DNA of 64,000 nt from Ureibacillus yapensis (GTDB lineage: Bacteria > Bacillota > Bacilli > Bacillales_A > Planococcaceae). The position numbers were made by a program, and so were the translations under genes. Below the pieces are notes generated by a model. The model worked only from the letters and a program-made list of their open reading frames with translations. It was not told the origin of the DNA and searched no databases. The stretch spans positions 27,038 through 91,037 of the forward strand of contig NZ_QWEI01000012.1 in assembly GCF_003515775.1 (NCBI RefSeq), written 5' to 3'. Shown here in pieces: positions 18,101-27,091 of the stretch (positions are counted from its first letter, which is position 1; each line of letters opens with the position of its first letter).

Positions 18101-18303
18101 ATAAAAAAACTCCTTTAATTACAACTGACCGATATACAGAATCTCCATGATCCTTGCATAGCAAAACAGCATCTAAAATCGTATTTTTAACTTTAACTAA
18201 AATCCCCTAAGGGGTAAGATAGAAATGAATCGTATTTAAGTTTAACATGAAAACTTCTATTATTTAATTGGTAGAATTTTCTTAACCATTTTGGAGGAAA
18301 CTG

Positions 18304-19518
18304 ATGACTGCTAAAAAACAGAACCCTAAAAGCAAGAAGTTCAAGATAACGGCTTCAACTCTTACTTTTGTGATTGCAATTATTTTTCTTGCATCTACGT
18401 TAAGGACTCCTTTAACGGTAGTTGGACCCATTATTTCATCTATTCGTGATTCTCTCGGAATTTCGAATGTACTTGCTGGATCCCTGACAACAATTCCTTT
18501 ACTTGCGTTTGCGTTAGTTTCCCCTTTCGCACCAAATATAGCACGCAGACTCGGAATGGAAAAAACATTGTTCTATTCGGTTATTTTGCTAGCGATCGGG
18601 ATTATTATACGTTCCCTTGGGACAACTTCGCTTTTGCTCTTTGGAACTGTCCTGATCGGTGTGGCCATTTCATTTGGCAATGTGTTGGTTCCAAGTCTTT
18701 TTAAACTTAGATTTCCATTGCATGTTGGGTTATTAACAGGAATTTATACCGTCTCCATGAATCTTTCAGCTGGGGCGGGCCTTGGCCTCAGCAATCCCGT
18801 TGCAGAGAATACATCTTGGGGATGGCAGGGTGCATTAGCCATGTCCTTGGTTTTAGCAATCCTTACATTGATTGCATGGATTCCTCTTTTACGCGGAGAA
18901 AAAGTTGAATTGAATACTCTCTCAACTGCCGAAGCCAACACGGTTGAAATCAAAATCTGGAGAAAGCCGCTCGCTTGGGCAATTGCAGCATCGATGGGAT
19001 TGCAATCACTTCTTTATTATTGTATTACTACATGGCTGCCTGAAATACTGGTTTCACAGGGTTACTCGGCGGAGGAAGCCGGCTGGCTGGTGTCCTTCAT
19101 GCAGCTTGTGCAAATTCCCATGACATTTCTGATTCCTATTATTGCCGAAAAACTTAGTTCTCAAAGGTCAATCGTCTATATGTTTACGGTGCTTTATCTG
19201 ATTGGATTTGGGGGAATATTCTTTGAGCTTACGGACTTCTCGATTTTGTGGATGATTTGCCTTGGTATGGCAAGTGCGGCTTCCTTCGGGATTGTCATGA
19301 TGTTCTTTACTTTGCGGACTAAAACAGGCTATGAAGCTGCTCAAATCTCCGGATTCGCTCAATCGATCGGTTATTTATTAGCCGCAGGCGGGCCGGTGTT
19401 ATTTGGTTATTTGCATGATTTCACAGGCAGCTGGAACATTCCGAATGCATTATTTATCGCTTCTTCATTAGCACTATTCGTTGTTGCCTTTATCAGCGCC
19501 AAAGACCGCTACTTATAG
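18304..19518 (+). CDS. MFS transporter, CynX/NimT family
   Basis: This 404-residue major facilitator has 12 predicted helices. The N-terminal helix motif ASTLRTPLTVVGPIISSI and the GNVLVPSLFKLRFP region are characteristic of the CynX/NimT (YycB) group, which includes cyanate and 2-nitroimidazole transporters. The ATG follows GGAGGAAACTG. The substrate is undetermined. It is divergent from lysP; the gap contains CCCC-TAA-GGGG at 18204-18214. Confidence 0.85.
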   Translation: MTAKKQNPKSKKFKITASTLTFVIAIIFLASTLRTPLTVVGPIISSIRDSLGISNVLAGSLTTIPLLAFALVSPFAPNIARRLGMEKTLFYSVILLAIGIIIRSLGTTSLLLFGTVLIGVAISFGNVLVPSLFKLRFPLHVGLLTGIYTVSMNLSAGAGLGLSNPVAENTSWGWQGALAMSLVLAILTLIAWIPLLRGEKVELNTLSTAEANTVEIKIWRKPLAWAIAASMGLQSLLYYCITTWLPEILVSQGYSAEEAGWLVSFMQLVQIPMTFLIPIIAEKLSSQRSIVYMFTVLYLIGFGGIFFELTDFSILWMICLGMASAASFGIVMMFFTLRTKTGYEAAQISGFAQSIGYLLAAGGPVLFGYLHDFTGSWNIPNALFIASSLALFVVAFISAKDRYL

Positions 19519-19594
19519 GATAAGATAGCAAAAGCAAACATACGTACCCCTTTTATGTTATACTAATGAAAATCGTTCGTTAAAGGGGTATACC

Positions 19595-20152
19595 TTGTTG
19601 GGAAAGCGCAAAGAAAAAAAGACATCACGCATTCGATTAATTCCAATCCTTTTTCTGTCAGCAATTGCTTATGGCGGATGGCATTATACGGGAACCACTG
19701 ATGGTGCGATCGGTGCAGTGGTTATTTTCCTGATCCTATTCATTGTTTTTAAGGTTTGGCTGAGGACAAGAGGCTCGGCTCGCTTGAGAAGAGCGGGCAT
19801 AAAAGAAATTGATGCTATGACAGGTGAAGAGTTTGAAGAATTCCTGGGGCATCTTTTTAAAAAACGAGGCTATAAAGTATCCTACACAAAAGCTTCCGGG
19901 GATTACGGAGCCGATTTAATACTGGAAGACCGGGAAGATGTTATTGCGGTTCAGGCAAAACGCTATTCCGGGAATGTCGGCGTCAAAGCGGTCCAGGAAA
20001 TCATCGGGGCATTGAAAATGTATGAAGCAACGCAAGCCTGGGTTGTGACCAATAGTTATTTCACAAGACAAGCGGAAAAACTGGCTGAGACAAATGATGT
20101 CTACCTTATCGATCGCGATGAATTAATCGATATTATCTTAAAAAAACGTTAA
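19595..20152 (+). CDS. Membrane-anchored Mrr-like restriction endonuclease-fold protein
   Basis: This 185-residue protein has two N-terminal membrane helices (about 13-30 and 36-51) followed by an Mrr_cat/PD-(D/E)XK nuclease domain (about 70-180). The catalytic pattern is visible: MTGEEFEEFLGHLFKKRGY, then DYGADLILED with the metal-binding Asp, then VIAVQAKRYSGNVG with the Q-x-K motif. The start is one of two adjacent TTG codons at 19595/19598 after AAAGGGG. Family members cut modified or foreign DNA in some cases, but most membrane-tethered versions are uncharacterised. It is a lone gene with its own terminator, so not an obvious restriction-modification system. Confidence 0.88.
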   Translation: MLGKRKEKKTSRIRLIPILFLSAIAYGGWHYTGTTDGAIGAVVIFLILFIVFKVWLRTRGSARLRRAGIKEIDAMTGEEFEEFLGHLFKKRGYKVSYTKASGDYGADLILEDREDVIAVQAKRYSGNVGVKAVQEIIGALKMYEATQAWVVTNSYFTRQAEKLAETNDVYLIDRDELIDIILKKR

Positions 20153-20153
20153 T

Positions 20154-20195
20154 AAGGAGGCTCGCCGGAATGATCGATTTCCGGCAGCCTCCTTT
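20154..20195 (+). terminator. Terminator after Mrr-like gene
   Basis: AAGGAGGCT-CGCCGGAA pairs with TTCCGGC-AGCCTCCTT, a long stem with a short T-rich tail. Confidence 0.8.
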
Positions 20196-20230
20196 GTTCA
20201 TTGTCGCTAATGTTTTCGTCACAAAGGAAG

Positions 20231-21304
20231 TTAAAAAGGGCTCTTTTGATAAAAGTAATTTGGCTTTTTTATCAAGTTTTCGATCGGTTTATGGAAAATA
20301 TGCGTTGTCGCCGGGGATACCGGTGGAATGAGCCAAGTCCAGTTTCCGGTAACTTGACGCTGCGCCTCAACTTCTTGCTGCTCAAATAATTTAAACTGCT
20401 GTGCTGCAGTATGGTGATCGACAATACTTACCCCATCTTCTTTAAACGAATGAAGAACCGCCACATTTAACTCAACCAGCGCACGATCCTTCCAGAGTGA
20501 ACTGTTGGACTTCGTATCAATGCCCAACAGTTCAGCGACGGCAGGCAATAAATTATAGCGGTTAACGTCCGCGAAATTCCGCGCACCGATTTCCGTCCCC
20601 ATATACCAGCCGTTAAATGGCGCCGCATTAAATTCAATTCCGCCAAGGCTTAGCTTCATATTGGAGACGATCGGGACACCATACCATTTTAAATTCAAAT
20701 GCGATAGCTGGTCGTATTGCGGATGGCGAATTGCCACTTCCAAGATGTATTCTTTTGGAATATCGAAAAATACAGGCTCCTCTTCCCTTAATTGAATAAC
20801 AAGGGGCAGCACATCAAAGGCGGTTCCTTCCCCTTTCCAGCCCATCTTTTCACAAATTTTCGTAAATTTAATGGAATCTGGGTCCCCTATGATGCCATAT
20901 TCCGTTTCATAGCCCGCATAGCGGATTAATTGGTTATTCCATATTCTCAGCATTTTTGGCTTAAAAATTGTAATCGTTGGCCGGATTTTCCCGCCATTCC
21001 CCGCATACTCAATATGACGAAGAAGTGCATGGAATATTTCTTCTTCGGTTTCCAGATGGCGCTCGTCAAATACATGCAAGGTATTCCAAACAAAGCGCCC
21101 GATACAACGGTTGCTATTTCTCCATGCAACTTTCGCTCCAAAGGTCAGCTCCTCGGTCGTTGGGATAAACTCTCCCATTTTGTCTATTTCATCTAAACGG
21201 TTGGTTACCCAGTCCTCTGTTAAACCATTTTCAGATTGATATAATGATAGAAACTCAACTAACTCTTTTTGATTGATCTCACTTTGCTCTCGACGTAATG
21301 TCAT
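20231..21304 (-). CDS. nos: Bacterial nitric oxide synthase oxygenase
   Basis: This enzyme makes NO from L-arginine using heme, a pterin cofactor and electrons from a separate reductase. The 357-residue protein is oxygenase-only, as usual for Firmicutes. Cys67 in WRNSNRCIGR is the heme ligand. Glu237 in GWYMGTEIGARN is the arginine-binding glutamate. The C terminus keeps the WTWLIPPVSPA pterin/dimer region. In Bacillus NO protects against oxidative stress and antibiotics; in Deinococcus NOS aids recovery from UV. It lies downstream of uvsE on the same strand with a 288-base gap containing a palindrome at 21379-21395. Confidence 0.97.
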   Translation of the reverse strand: MTLRREQSEINQKELVEFLSLYQSENGLTEDWVTNRLDEIDKMGEFIPTTEELTFGAKVAWRNSNRCIGRFVWNTLHVFDERHLETEEEIFHALLRHIEYAGNGGKIRPTITIFKPKMLRIWNNQLIRYAGYETEYGIIGDPDSIKFTKICEKMGWKGEGTAFDVLPLVIQLREEEPVFFDIPKEYILEVAIRHPQYDQLSHLNLKWYGVPIVSNMKLSLGGIEFNAAPFNGWYMGTEIGARNFADVNRYNLLPAVAELLGIDTKSNSSLWKDRALVELNVAVLHSFKEDGVSIVDHHTAAQQFKLFEQQEVEAQRQVTGNWTWLIPPVSPATTHIFHKPIENLIKKPNYFYQKSPF

Positions 21305-21378
21305 GGTTTTCTTTCCTCCATGAGTCTATATTATATGAAATAATTTCCTGCGCTCAATTGAAGATGCACTTCAAAAAG

Positions 21379-21395
21379 ATGTATTCTTGATACAT
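21379..21395. promoter_or_regulatory. Palindrome upstream of nos
   Basis: ATGTAT-TCTTG-ATACAT is a perfect 6-bp inverted repeat 75 bases upstream of the nos start. It is a candidate operator; the regulator is unknown. Confidence 0.35.
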
Positions 21396-21592
21396 GACTA
21401 ATAATTGACATAATTACAGACACCCTTTGCCCAAATAGGTAGCGAGCTCTATATTATGCAGGCAACATCGGAATGGTTAATAGTAAGGAAGGGCGCAACC
21501 TGCTCACATGTAAAAGATAAATAAAAATACAGCGGCACCAAGGACTTATCGCAGCGTCCTGTTGATGTCACTGTGTCTTTAAAAATCGTGAT

Positions 21593-22558
21593 TTACTTTA
21601 AGTAAAATGAAGACCCATCAATTATTTCTGCATCGCTTCTTTTTTTGATTTCATCCATCAACGCAAATAAAGCTGCATCTTTCTGTTTTGCCTCAATCAT
21701 GCAATGAATTTCCGGAACGGTTCCCTTAATGGCGTTTAAAAAGTCAAAAAACATCTCTGCATCCACAAAATCCGAATGATGGCGGAATTCCGTCTGGCTT
21801 TTTGGGCTCGAGATATGCATTTTAATAGGAAGCGGTGAATCTTTCCATGTTGCCGCAATGCGTTCCCACTCTTCCTCCCACTCCGCATTTCGGTGGTGAG
21901 CGAGATGATGGTGATAATCAAATACAAGAGGAATGCCCAGCTTTTCGCATAGATACAGTGTATCTTGCATTGTAAAAGAAGTATCGTCATTTTCAAGGAG
22001 AATCATCTTTTGAATGCCTCTTGGCACATCCATCCAGTTATCCACGAAACGTTCCAGCGACTTTTCTGTTTCTTTATAATTGCCTCCTACATGGAGTACA
22101 CATCGATGAGCAGGATCGATTTTCATTCCTTTTAGCAAAAGATAATGCATTTTTAGGGTTTTTAGTGAATTCTTCAGTACATCTTTATCCGGGGAGTTTA
22201 TCACAACAAAATGGTCTGGATGAAAATCGATTCTGATGCCATGCTTTAATGCAAAGTCCCCTATTGCCGCCAGTTTTTCTTTCAGTGGTTTTATATAATT
22301 CCAATCCGCCAGTTCTCCGTGATTGGCAAGCGGAATCAGACGTGAAGTTAAGCGATAAAAATGAATTTCATTTGCCGCATTATGTTTCAGCAGTCGATGT
22401 GTATTTTCTAAATTGGCGAGGGCAATCCGTTCCAATTTTCGGATGGCAGCTTCACGATCCTTAATTTTTTGGAACGCTGCAAACGTCATCGTTTGGGATG
22501 GCGAGGCATTTTTAAGCTTCATGCTCATGGCCACATAACCCAGTCGTACAATTGTCAT
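21593..22558 (-). CDS. uvsE: UV DNA damage endonuclease
   Basis: UvsE/UvdE nicks DNA 5' of UV photoproducts and other lesions, starting an alternative excision repair route. The 321-residue TIM-barrel protein shows MTIVRLGYVAMS at the start, IDFHPDHFVVINSP, VLHVGGNYKETEKS, ENDDTSFT and DYHHHLAHH, which supply the His/Glu/Asp metal ligands. I chose the ATG at 22558 after GAGGTGG; a longer frame to 22603 has no better signal. nos follows on the same strand. Confidence 0.94.
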   Translation of the reverse strand: MTIVRLGYVAMSMKLKNASPSQTMTFAAFQKIKDREAAIRKLERIALANLENTHRLLKHNAANEIHFYRLTSRLIPLANHGELADWNYIKPLKEKLAAIGDFALKHGIRIDFHPDHFVVINSPDKDVLKNSLKTLKMHYLLLKGMKIDPAHRCVLHVGGNYKETEKSLERFVDNWMDVPRGIQKMILLENDDTSFTMQDTLYLCEKLGIPLVFDYHHHLAHHRNAEWEEEWERIAATWKDSPLPIKMHISSPKSQTEFRHHSDFVDAEMFFDFLNAIKGTVPEIHCMIEAKQKDAALFALMDEIKKRSDAEIIDGSSFYLK

Positions 22559-22623
22559 TTTTTCCACCTCATGCCTAGTATGAGGCAAAATCGACAATTT
22601 CATTAAAGGGCCTTTAGATGCAG

Positions 22624-22657
22624 AAAGGACGTGTCTCAGCCCAAAGACACGTCCTTT
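22624..22657 (-). terminator. Terminator between the 22672 gene and uvsE
   Basis: AAAGGACGTGTCT pairs perfectly with AGACACGTCCTTT, a 13-bp stem. T-rich tails are present on both sides. Confidence 0.75.
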
Positions 22658-22671
22658 AATTTATAGTTTCT

Positions 22672-23379
22672 TTAGTGGAGTCCAAGTTCTTTTTGCTTCT
22701 GGGTAACAGCCTTCATGAGTTCTTGATCTTCCACAACAGTCACATCCGGGTCCCAATGCTCACCTTGAAGCAATTGGAACTGGAACTTCTCGGCATATGG
22801 CGCCGGTCGGTTCATCATATATTCCACAATTTCTTTTTTGATGAATTCCCTTGCCTCTTGAGGCGTTCGTTGTCCTGTCACCACTTCATGCATCATGTTC
22901 ATGGAAAGTGTGTTTGCCCCTTCATTATCGCAATGAACCGACACTTCCCCTTTTGTGCGGTCGATTACCAGGCTGCCTTCCAGCTGCGCAACGAGTCCTA
23001 CTTTGTCTGCCGGAACATGGTAATCAATGAATTGTTCAAGCACATCGGTATGCGGTTCCGGGAAATCATGCGGCACGCCATCCTTGAATGCAATCGTACG
23101 TTTCCAAGGTCCATTATTATGCCAGACCAGGTAGCTTTGTGTTGCTTCGTTTGGCGGCCCGTAAAATTTCATCGTATTTTCGGCAGCCATTTTCGCTGTA
23201 GCCGGCCAATCATTGATGATTTCCTTTACCGTATCTGCATTAATAATTTTATTCGTTTCTTTTTCCGCTTGTCCGTTTTCATGCAGCTTTTTGTTTTCGG
23301 CCATTGCAACGGCCGCCAATTTCAAACGTTCTTCGCCGGGCACTTGTTCAGCAAACGTCTTATTCATTTCATTTGCCAC
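22672..23379 (-). CDS. Conserved hypothetical protein (235 aa)
   Basis: This is a soluble, acidic protein of 235 residues with no signal peptide or membrane helix. I do not recognise the family. Notable stretches are KFYGPPNEATQSYLVWHNNGPWKRT, PHDFPEPHTDVLEQFIDY, and GEVSVHCDNEGANTLSMNMMHEVVTGQRTP. The last could place Cys/His residues for metal binding, but that is speculation. The ORF has a proper GAGGA ribosome binding site and coding-like composition. It is monocistronic with its own terminator. A 240-codon frame on the opposite strand is a shadow. Confidence 0.75.
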   Translation of the reverse strand: MANEMNKTFAEQVPGEERLKLAAVAMAENKKLHENGQAEKETNKIINADTVKEIINDWPATAKMAAENTMKFYGPPNEATQSYLVWHNNGPWKRTIAFKDGVPHDFPEPHTDVLEQFIDYHVPADKVGLVAQLEGSLVIDRTKGEVSVHCDNEGANTLSMNMMHEVVTGQRTPQEAREFIKKEIVEYMMNRPAPYAEKFQFQLLQGEHWDPDVTVVEDQELMKAVTQKQKELGLH

Positions 23380-23719
23380 TTTGCAGTCCTCCTTTGATTA
23401 TTGAAATCTTTCTCTAATTTCTTATTCCCGCTAGTTACACCCATAAACTTTCCGAATTAGCTCTTCATTTCGCAAGGGTAAACTATCCATCTATATAATT
23501 TTCTTTCGCAACCGGGAAAATTAGACTATACTGGACACTAATTATATTACTCGATTATATTAACTAAATCGTTTTGGTAAAATGTGAAAACTCCTAAATT
23601 ACTAGTATAATAGTTATTACAAATTTTACAAAATTGGGAATTTACTCATAAAGTGTATATTTTATTGGTTAATAGTGGTAAATTTATCAAAGGAATTTAT
23701 AGGACAAGGGTTAAATTGT

Positions 23720-25303
23720 ATGATGAGAAAACACAATGGGATGAAGCTCCGTTATATTATCAGCATGTTGGTACTGCTGACAATTTTGCTGACTACTTTG
23801 GTAACCGGCTATTCGATGAAAGCCGTGTTGAATGAAACATTAACGGAAAATTATTTGAATAAAAATTATGAATACGCCAAAAAAACCGCATTGGATACGA
23901 GTGTATTAATCGAAGAGATGAAAGAGAATGTTGAAAATCTTTCAAAAAGCATTGCAGACGGGAATTTTACACAAGAAAAGATGAATCAATGGTATTTGGC
24001 TAATGGCAACAGTTTCAATTCAATTTTTTCTACCGATGACCAAGGGGTTGTATTGTGGATGAGCCCTCTTAAAATAGGGAACAATAAAGTACACCCAGGC
24101 ACCCAATTGAGGGATCCATTAATGAATAAGGCTTTAGAAGAAAGGCGACCATTCATTTCCAGTCCCTACTTGGTTCAATCAGGGAATTTGCTTATCTTGA
24201 TTTCACATCCTGTATACGATGATCAAGGTACATATAAAGGGACTGTTGGCGGGACGGTTTATATCAATGGAGAAAACACAATGAACAGTTTACTGGGGAA
24301 TCAGGTTATTTTGGATAACTCATCCAGTTTTATTGTAGATCACCAGGGGACCATTATCTTCCACACCAATAAAAAAGATATTAACGTCAATATTGCAGAA
24401 TATCCGATAATGGACATTATTTCGAAAAAGGAAAGCGGTTCAGCGAAGTTCATCGGAAATGAAGATATCGAATATTTTACGGGTTATGCATACTTGGAGA
24501 ACACGGACTGGGTAGTGGTTTCACAGACGCCCGTCTCCATCATGGAAAACCCGCTGGAAGAGCTCACTAAAAAAGTGATTATCAATTCACTGCCTCTGCT
24601 TATTATTATTTTAATCGCTGCACTTATTATTTCCAGCCGGATTTCGACCCCACTTACAAAATTGGCGGTGTTTTCCCGTAATGCCATCGTGAATGGAAAA
24701 GTGCACGAAACCAATAAGCAGATCCAATTAAAATCTTCCATCAGTGAAGTAAGGCAGCTTTATCATGACATACAGGAGCATATACAGCTCTTAACGGATC
24801 AAAATCAAAAGGATGGATTGACAGGTTTATCGAATAGACGAATTTTTGATTCACAGATCAAGGATTGGGTTGAAACAAAAACGCCTTTTGCCGTCATTAT
24901 GTTCGATATTGACCGATTCAAATTAGTAAATGATACGTATGGCCACTTGGTTGGGGACGATGTGTTGAAGTATGTAGCCAATATTCTGCAGGACTATTGC
25001 CGGGAAGATGATGGCTGTTTCCGTTATGGCGGCGAGGAATTTATTCTCCTATTAAAAGGCATCCAAACAGAAGAAGCAGTCCAAATTGCCGAAAAACTAA
25101 GAACCGGAATTGCCAATACCATCAGTCCAACAGGAGAACCAATCACTATTTCATTAGGAATTACCGTTTTAAGAGATGAAGACCATCATCCAAAAACAAT
25201 CATAGAGCGTGCAGATACAGCGCTTTATCATTCTAAACAAACGGGCCGAAACAGAACAACCATTTATGAACAGATAAATGAAAAAAGCGCAAGCTCCAAA
25301 TAG
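23720..25303 (+). CDS. Membrane diguanylate cyclase (Cache sensor + GGDEF)
   Basis: This 527-residue protein makes the second messenger c-di-GMP. It has a membrane helix at about 14-34, an extracytoplasmic dCache-type sensor (about 40-270), a second helix (about 285-305) and a linker, then the GGDEF domain. The active-site loop is intact, FRYGGEEFILLL. An inhibitory I-site RxxD (REDD) stands five residues upstream of GGEEF, so product inhibition is expected. No EAL domain is present. The start at 23720 follows AAGGG; in-frame codons upstream lack a signal. Input is probably a small extracellular molecule. Confidence 0.92.
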   Translation: MMRKHNGMKLRYIISMLVLLTILLTTLVTGYSMKAVLNETLTENYLNKNYEYAKKTALDTSVLIEEMKENVENLSKSIADGNFTQEKMNQWYLANGNSFNSIFSTDDQGVVLWMSPLKIGNNKVHPGTQLRDPLMNKALEERRPFISSPYLVQSGNLLILISHPVYDDQGTYKGTVGGTVYINGENTMNSLLGNQVILDNSSSFIVDHQGTIIFHTNKKDINVNIAEYPIMDIISKKESGSAKFIGNEDIEYFTGYAYLENTDWVVVSQTPVSIMENPLEELTKKVIINSLPLLIIILIAALIISSRISTPLTKLAVFSRNAIVNGKVHETNKQIQLKSSISEVRQLYHDIQEHIQLLTDQNQKDGLTGLSNRRIFDSQIKDWVETKTPFAVIMFDIDRFKLVNDTYGHLVGDDVLKYVANILQDYCREDDGCFRYGGEEFILLLKGIQTEEAVQIAEKLRTGIANTISPTGEPITISLGITVLRDEDHHPKTIIERADTALYHSKQTGRNRTTIYEQINEKSASSK

Positions 25304-25361
25304 CTGTGCTTCTTCGAAAATGCCACATATCAAAGCAATAAAATTCTTGTGAATAAAACTC

Positions 25362-25395
25362 AAACCGCGTCTTGAGAAAAGATGCGGTTTTTTTA
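25362..25395 (+). terminator. Terminator after diguanylate cyclase gene
   Basis: AAACCGCgTCT pairs with AGAtGCGGTTT, followed by seven T. Confidence 0.85.
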
Positions 25396-25446
25396 TGTTT
25401 TCCAAGGCCCTCCGGTGTTGGTTTGTTCAATAGTTGGCGTTTATCT

Positions 25447-26127
25447 TTAGGAAAAATGTTTTAAAGCCTCCCGCTCACTAAGCGGTTTTAATCGATGTTG
25501 CGAAACAAAGTTTTTCACATTTTCAGGGCTGGTTTTAGCATATTCGCGCAATGCCCATCCGATTGCCTTTTGGACAAAAAATTCATCACTATTTGCTCTT
25601 CTTAAAATATATCGAAATAGGCGCTCTTCATTTGTTTTTTCTTTAAACTTGAGCTGATATAAAATTGCCGCTCTTTGCAGCCAGATATTCTCATCTTCAA
25701 TCCATTTCTCTGCATATAAAGGAACAAGTTCATCATTCTTTAAAAACATATATCCAAAGATATGAGGCGACAGTACATCTACCGTCTCCCACCATGACTT
25801 TTTCACAATCAACGAGGATAACCAAGGCATCTCACTGGATGTGAGGCCTTTTTTAGCTTTATCAAGAATATCCAACGCCGCTTGTTGATATTCTCTTTCC
25901 GGTAAATCCCACAGACAAAAAATGATATCTTTTAGATCACCATTAGAAGGCAATCCGTGTTCTTTTATATACTGATTTGTTAATTTTCGACGAATAGGCG
26001 CTCGAATACCTAAAAAGTCAAATTGATTTCTCAAATATTTCTTGGACCACTCAGCATATTCCGCATCGGCGTGTTTAGTATAGATATGAACAAGTTCTCG
26101 AATGTATGGATGGTTTAATTCATTCAT
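25447..26127 (-). CDS. alkD: DNA alkylation repair protein, AlkD-like glycosylase
   Basis: AlkD-type enzymes are HEAT-repeat DNA glycosylases that remove positively charged alkylated bases such as N3-methyladenine and N7-methylguanine. The 226-residue all-helical protein shows the family's KSWWETVDVLSPH segment, with the Trp and catalytic Asp in the DNA-facing concave surface, and FFVQKAIGWALREYAKTSPENV near the C terminus. Length agrees with the family. It is monocistronic and convergent with the cyclase gene. Confidence 0.9.
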   Translation of the reverse strand: MNELNHPYIRELVHIYTKHADAEYAEWSKKYLRNQFDFLGIRAPIRRKLTNQYIKEHGLPSNGDLKDIIFCLWDLPEREYQQAALDILDKAKKGLTSSEMPWLSSLIVKKSWWETVDVLSPHIFGYMFLKNDELVPLYAEKWIEDENIWLQRAAILYQLKFKEKTNEERLFRYILRRANSDEFFVQKAIGWALREYAKTSPENVKNFVSQHRLKPLSEREALKHFS

Positions 26128-26319
26128 ATATGTTGTTTCCTTTCATTTTTACCCTTTACGGTTCCGGTATATCTTGCTCCAGAGTATTATTATTTTTCCT
26201 TAATCATTATCAGCGCTCTTTCCTCTCGCCTTCATCTCCTCTTTCAACTATATTCTTTCACAATAAGCGGCAATAGATTATACTAAGAAGCACTACTATG
26301 TATAATGGAGGAATTTCCC

Positions 26320-26514
26320 ATGACCGAGAACCATCAATCCGAAGCGCCAAAAAAGAAAATCAGCCTGCAAGAAGCAGTAAAGAAGCAGCTTGAAAACAAA
26401 AAGAACAATGCCTCTGCTGGCAACGGTAAAATGAAAACAGATCTTTCAACGAAAAAAATGAAAAGCCAGCAAACAAAAAAAACAAGCAATACCCGCAGAA
26501 AGATGGGTGTCTGA
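26320..26514 (+). CDS. Small Lys-rich hypothetical protein upstream of ywbE
   Basis: This 64-residue, strongly basic, low-complexity protein (KKISLQEAVKKQLENKKNN..., ending RRKMGV) starts at an ATG after GGAGG. An upstream ATG at 26305 overlaps that ribosome binding site and is less likely. Its stop overlaps the ywbE start by one base (TGATG), so translation is coupled. Composition suggests a disordered nucleic-acid- or ribosome-binding peptide. I do not know a named family. Confidence 0.7.
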   Translation: MTENHQSEAPKKKISLQEAVKKQLENKKNNASAGNGKMKTDLSTKKMKSQQTKKTSNTRRKMGV

Positions 26515-26711
26515 TGAACGGCCAAAATCGGAAAGATATATTACCGGGAATCACTGTTGATATTGTTCTAAAAAAAGACCAAAAAACAGGAAAGCTTACT
26601 AGAGGCATCGTGAAAGATATTCTCACAAAATCAGGTACGCATCCCCACGGCATTAAAGTTAGGCTTACAGATGGCCAGATTGGACGAGTACAGGAAATTC
26701 ACTCTAACTAA
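26514..26711 (+). CDS. ywbE: YwbE family (DUF2196) protein
   Basis: This 65-residue protein MNGQNRKDILPGITVDIVLKK... TRGIVKDILTKSGTHPHGIKVRL matches the YwbE family, a small beta-barrel of unknown biochemical role found across Bacillales and in gamma-proteobacteria. It is translationally coupled to the basic small protein upstream and followed by a terminator. A KOW/SH3-like nucleic-acid-binding fold is plausible but unproven. Confidence 0.92.
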   Translation: MNGQNRKDILPGITVDIVLKKDQKTGKLTRGIVKDILTKSGTHPHGIKVRLTDGQIGRVQEIHSN

Positions 26712-26760
26712 TAAAAAAATCGAATATTAAAATGAAGCGACTTCTAAATTTCCAAATAAT

Positions 26761-26792
26761 AACCGCATCTAGCAAGGGTGCGGTTTTTTTGC
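26761..26792 (+). terminator. Terminator after ywbE
   Basis: AACCGCAtC pairs with GgTGCGGTT, followed by seven T. Confidence 0.85.
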
Positions 26793-27091
26793 ATTCTCCA
26801 ATAAAAATGCAATCCCACTTCCTTTTCAGCAACGCTATTATACTTCAATAATATTAAGAAATAACTTTTTCAATTAGACCCTCTCATTTTCAATAAGAGT
26901 GATTTTTCTCACACATCAACATTATTAATCTATTGCTGATTCTAGAAAAAAGCAAACTTGAATACACTATATATAATGAGCAATATCCTACATCCCACCC
27001 TTAAGAACCTTTTGCATCAGCGTTCCCTGTGCTTTCAAGATTCCTCCACTAAATATTTTCACTGTCCAAAGAGATTATAAACATTTCTTAA

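Noticed and set aside
18101..18303. Lysine riboswitch ahead of lysP
   Set aside because: The 203-base gap lacks the L-box core and terminator pairing.
20231..21304. Truncated NO synthase lacking a reductase domain
   Set aside because: Oxygenase-only is the normal form in Firmicutes.
22675..23397. 240-codon open frame on the plus strand opposite the 22672 gene
   Set aside because: It mirrors the minus-strand gene, lacks a ribosome binding site and has a Phe/His/Cys-rich composition typical of a shadow frame.
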